NCBI RefSeq assembly: GCF_026130175.1
Contig: NZ_JAIGNI010000059.1
Coordinates: forward strand, 1 to 36,408
Direction of reading: 5' to 3'
Length of the DNA: 36,408 bases
Source: Lyngbya sp. CCAP 1446/10
GTDB taxonomy: Bacteria > Cyanobacteriota > Cyanobacteriia > Cyanobacteriales > Microcoleaceae
A model generated the notes under the pieces. That model did not search any database and was not told the origin of the DNA. It was given only the letters and a program-made list of their open reading frames with translations. Of this stretch, positions 33,818 to 36,408 are shown piece by piece; within the stretch, counting starts at the first letter, position 1; every line of letters starts with the position of its first letter. The translations under genes were made by a program, and so were the position numbers.

Positions 33818-34315
33818 TTAATATTCTTCTTCTTGTTCCGAATAATTGCGAGTATTTTCTGCCTCCGTCAACTCCTCTTCTTCCTTGGAAGTGCCAACTT
33901 CTTTGTGGCTGGGAAGAGGAATCGTGCTAATCTGGGCGTCCTCCGAGGGAGCGTCAATTACCTTAGCTTCCCTTGACTTGACGCTAATTTGTGCTAACTG
34001 GACTGAGGACTGATTCGCATCGACGTTGATTTGAATTTTCGGTCCCGATCGAGCCAAGTGAACGATCAGACCGTCCACAACGGGAACCTTAGCGATCGGC
34101 TTACCATCGAGGTAAGTGCCGTTGGTACCTAAATTAATCAGTTCCCAAGTTATACCGCTGCGTCGCAATTCGATGTGGCGACGAGAAACCACAGCGCTAA
34201 AAAGAACGACGTGGTTTTCGGTCGATCGCCCGATCCGGACGACCTGTTCGTCATCAAAGATCCAACTGCGGACGGGAATAGACTGGAGTGGATGTAGCAA
34301 GGTCAGCTTAATCAC
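33818..34315 (-). CDS. FHA-domain protein B
   Basis: A 165-residue paralogue of the 32222-32680 protein. GTG start, MIKLTLLHPLQSIPVRSW, then the FHA motifs VRIGRSTENHVVLF, AVVSRRHIELRR and LGTNGTYLDGKPI. The C-terminal 65 residues are acidic and rich in Ser, Glu and Gln (EEEELTEAENTRNYSEQEEEY) and probably disordered. The conserved N-terminal segment of the two paralogues points to duplication of the domain with divergent tails. It lies 82 bases after the FraH-like gene and 56 before the PRC-barrel gene, all in one direction. Confidence 0.9.
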   Translation of the reverse strand: MIKLTLLHPLQSIPVRSWIFDDEQVVRIGRSTENHVVLFSAVVSRRHIELRRSGITWELINLGTNGTYLDGKPIAKVPVVDGLIVHLARSGPKIQINVDANQSSVQLAQISVKSREAKVIDAPSEDAQISTIPLPSHKEVGTSKEEEELTEAENTRNYSEQEEEY

Positions 34316-34397
34316 ATTGGCAGCATTGAGTTTTGGTAGAGCGCCTCAAGATGCGATTTTAGATTTTAGACTTTCTCTAGCCCAATCCAAACTCGAT

Positions 34398-35192
34398 CTA
34401 AGAGATTTGAAATAGAAACGTAACCAGGTCTCCTTTCCCCAGAGAGATGCGGTCTCCCGGTCGCAACCGATGTCGGTTTCCGCGGGGCAGGGAAGTATTG
34501 TTGACATAAGTGCCGTTAGAACTCCCTACATCTTCTAGGTAGCAAGCATCTCCCTCCACCCGGAGATTTGCGTGTACCCGAGAAACTATCTCAGAATTAG
34601 CAAATCCCGAAACATCAATATCCGGCGGCACCAAATCATTTGGCTTGCCGATGTGAATCACAGCCAGATTGTGAGGCAATTCGATCGGCGTATTTGTCTG
34701 AACGTGTATCAGACGCGCCGACTGCTGTTGCAGTTGAGTTTTCGCCACACCCGCTGGCTGTGGGTTGGGAACCGGGGGAGAGGTATTTGGTGCTGTTGCC
34801 ACCGATTCAGTTGTAACAGGAACCGATGGCGACGGCGAGGGTTCTGCAATCGTAGGGATGCTGACGGGAGTTTTTTCCAAGTTCGGCCCCAGATCTGGGG
34901 TAACTAGAGGTTCCATTGCGATCGTCAGGGGTTCGGTTGGCGCTAAGTCCGGCACCAGTGGCGATACCACTGTGGGGCCCACAGGCGAGGCGGACGGTAC
35001 TGTCACCTCAACTTCTGGAACGTAGGAACCCGGACGCAAATTAAAGCCACACTGACCGCAAAATGCTGCATCTGCCTGAACCGCTGCACCGCAGTTTGGG
35101 CAACTGGCGGTAACGGGTAAAGGCGTGTAACAAGACTCGCACTGGCTGGCCCCGTCGGGGTTCTGGTGATTGCAATTGGGACAGACAATCAT
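34398..35192 (-). CDS. FraH-like double zinc-ribbon plus FHA protein
   Basis: A 264-residue protein with three parts. The N-terminal double zinc ribbon has Cys at 4, 7, 18 and 21, then 31, 34, 45 and 48. A Pro/Ser/Thr/Val-rich linker (about 60-165) follows. A C-terminal FHA domain (about 168-264) has IHIGKPND, VSRVHANLRVEG and DVGSSNGTYVNN; the Gly-Arg position is Gly-Lys. The same order of parts is known for FraH of Anabaena, which helps keep filament integrity. First gene of the FHA/PRC run, so its promoter lies in the 206-base gap to pgl. Orthology to FraH is probable from the architecture only. Confidence 0.85.
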   Translation of the reverse strand: MIVCPNCNHQNPDGASQCESCYTPLPVTASCPNCGAAVQADAAFCGQCGFNLRPGSYVPEVEVTVPSASPVGPTVVSPLVPDLAPTEPLTIAMEPLVTPDLGPNLEKTPVSIPTIAEPSPSPSVPVTTESVATAPNTSPPVPNPQPAGVAKTQLQQQSARLIHVQTNTPIELPHNLAVIHIGKPNDLVPPDIDVSGFANSEIVSRVHANLRVEGDACYLEDVGSSNGTYVNNTSLPRGNRHRLRPGDRISLGKGDLVTFLFQIS

Positions 35193-35398
35193 CGATTTCT
35201 CCTTGCTATCGGCCAGATTTTCAAATCAGCCTCATAAAAATAGTCGTGTATATAGTCAAATTTTAACTTTAACAGCCACAATTCTTATACTACTTAGCTA
35301 ATACTAGCAAGTCCACTCACGCCGTGACGTTTGCGCTGATTGGCGATCGTCCGTGAGTGATACTGTTGACTATATTGGCATGGCGCAAGCTGTCTCGG

Positions 35399-36118
35399 CT
35401 ATTTTACCGCTTCGCCTGCGGTCGCATCGAGCAGCCACCAAAGTTCGCCCTCTGGTTCAACGAGTCTGGCTGGATAGGTCATTGCGTCGGCTGCGGGGGC
35501 AAAAATTTGAGCGAGGGCGGGTTGTTTGCTGGCTCCTGCGACCATGAAGATGACGCACCGGGCGCGGTTGATTAAGGGGACTGTAAAAGTGATGCGGGGT
35601 TGACCGTCTTTGTTGCCGACAGTTACTAGAGCGTCGCGGACTTGCAAGGCTGCTGTGCCGGGAAATAGAGAGGCTGTGTGGGCGTCGTCTCCTATGCCTA
35701 ATAGAATGATGTCGAAAGCGGGAAACTCACCTTCTGATATTTTGAAGAACTGCTGCAATTCGGTTTGGTGCGCTGAGGCGTCGGCTGCGGGGTCAGCCGC
35801 GCCTGTGGGCATGGGGTGAATGTTGCTGGCGGGGATGTTTACTCGATCGAGCCAAGCGAGGCGCGCCATTTTTTGATTGCTGTCCGGGTGCTGTGGGGTA
35901 ACGTAGCGTTCGTCGCCCCAGAAAACGTGAATTTTGTCCCAAGGCAGGTCTTGGGTGGCGATCGCTCTGTAGAGCGGTTCTGGTGTGCTGCCGCCCGCCA
36001 AGGCGATCGTACAAATTCCGCGTTCTGCGATGGCTGCTGGGATTTTCGACAAGACAACCGCGAGAGAGCGCTCTATGAGTTCTTCCCGATTTGCTAATAC
36101 TTCTACTACTTTTTTCAT
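35399..36118 (-). CDS. pgl: 6-phosphogluconolactonase
   Basis: Hydrolyses 6-phosphogluconolactone in the oxidative pentose phosphate pathway, a main source of NADPH in darkness. The 239-residue protein of the DevB/NagB-like family has IALAGGSTPEPLYRAI (phosphate-binding loop), IHVFWGDERYVTPQHPDSN (catalytic site region), FDIILLGIGDDAHTASLFPG and the end TFTVPLINRARCVIFMVAG. The length is usual. ATG at 36118. Gene neighbours (FHA run) are not part of the pathway; zwf and opcA are not in the window. Confidence 0.95.
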   Translation of the reverse strand: MKKVVEVLANREELIERSLAVVLSKIPAAIAERGICTIALAGGSTPEPLYRAIATQDLPWDKIHVFWGDERYVTPQHPDSNQKMARLAWLDRVNIPASNIHPMPTGAADPAADASAHQTELQQFFKISEGEFPAFDIILLGIGDDAHTASLFPGTAALQVRDALVTVGNKDGQPRITFTVPLINRARCVIFMVAGASKQPALAQIFAPAADAMTYPARLVEPEGELWWLLDATAGEAVK

Positions 36119-36356
36119 TAATTTTCTCTCAACTTTCGTCTTCGTGTTGCTTCCTTGCCAATGTCAATTTTGCCTTGACATTTTGCTTTGAGGTCGATCG
36201 GCTGACACCCACGCAGGCTCAACACCAGGTAAAGTCGGATTTTATCATTTTTAGCCCGCTTTATTTTAAGTTGGCAACACTTATAGCAATCCTAAATCAT
36301 TATCTACACTTATTATGATATAATTATATGCAATAATTGATTGTGACAATAAAAAA
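36119..36356. other. Divergent gap at the right end
   Basis: A 238-base divergent gap. TATAAT at 36319-36324 is a candidate -10 for the plus-strand gene at the edge, though no good -35 lies at the right distance. A TTGACA at 36175-36180 has no partner -10. Several A/T-rich runs follow. Confidence 0.4.
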
Positions 36357-36408
36357 ATGAATAACTTACAAATGCCACAGAAAGATATGGAAAAAGAAAG
36401 AGCGGCGT
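36357..36408 (+). CDS. N-terminal fragment of a gene cut by the window edge
   Basis: An ATG at 36357 opens a frame without stop to the last base (MNNLQMPQKDMEKERAA). The strongly charged, Lys/Glu-rich start is plausible for a soluble protein or a helical domain. A TATAAT lies 33 bases upstream. No Shine-Dalgarno is visible and only 17 codons are available, so identity cannot be given. Confidence 0.3.
   Translation, partial: MNNLQMPQKDMEKERAA

Overview
The window is a chromosomal segment of a cyanobacterium, most likely a filamentous non-heterocystous type of the Microcoleus/Oscillatoria kind. The evidence is frequent HIP1 octamers (GCGATCGC), CP43-like IsiA/Pcb antenna genes, an RpaA-type response regulator, a CURT1/CAAD thylakoid protein, a FraH-like protein and many heptanucleotide tandem repeats (STRR) in the gaps between genes. 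The genus is an inference; the phylum is close to certain. I recognised no rRNA, tRNA, CRISPR array, prophage or intact insertion sequence.

Layout. (1) 1-8.2 kb: mixed housekeeping and unknown genes. They are a GT-A-like protein, a MOSC + ABM monooxygenase-like pair, a membrane/winged-helix protein, a lipoprotein, a conserved unknown, aroA, a CurT-like protein and a D-lactate dehydrogenase-type 2-hydroxyacid dehydrogenase. A 124-bp MITE with 19-bp inverted ends and a perfect 10-bp target duplication follows. (2) 8.6-11.0 kb, minus strand: a Co/Ni ECF transporter operon (M-Q-O), in which the M component carries a C-terminal PDGLE segment. (3) 11.6-20 kb: an iron and light-stress neighbourhood. 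It holds a broken small membrane gene, a bacterioferritin-like protein, an FTR1 iron permease, RpaA, a CP43-like chlorophyll protein, a CP43-like/PsaL fusion, a deleted isiA remnant, a Cys-rich membrane protein and a Fur-family regulator. (4) 20.2-21.4 kb: a degenerate HD-type phosphohydrolase and a small unknown. (5) 21.8-27.3 kb: the str operon rpsL-rpsG-fusA-tuf-rpsJ with unusually long spacers, terminator hairpins after tuf and rpsJ, and rpsJ bracketed by heptamer arrays in opposite orientation. (6) 27.7-32 kb: a Lon-substrate-binding-domain protein, a protein with a helical N-terminal module and a PspA/IM30-like coiled coil, a pentapeptide-repeat protein, pheA and a DUF1997 protein. (7) 32.2-36.1 kb, minus strand: three FHA-domain proteins (one FraH-like with a double zinc ribbon) interleaved with a PRC-barrel protein, then pgl. 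The first codons of another gene run off the right edge.

Working together. The 11.6-20 kb block combines iron import (FTR1), iron storage (ferritin-like), iron-deficiency antenna proteins (IsiA family, one tethered to a PsaL-like domain) and an iron-sensing repressor (Fur). This looks like a coherent iron-limitation island around RpaA, although RpaA itself is a conserved circadian/light regulator and may only be a neighbour. The FHA/PRC cluster looks like a phospho-peptide-reading and membrane-or-scaffold module without its kinase in the window.

The least ordinary features are the CP43-PsaL fusion beside a decayed isiA that stays in frame across several deletions, the FHA-PRC-FHA-FraH cluster, the helical/PspA-like fusion, the inverted heptamer arrays around two loci, and the MITE. 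All functional statements rest on motif reading and memory of families; no database search was possible.
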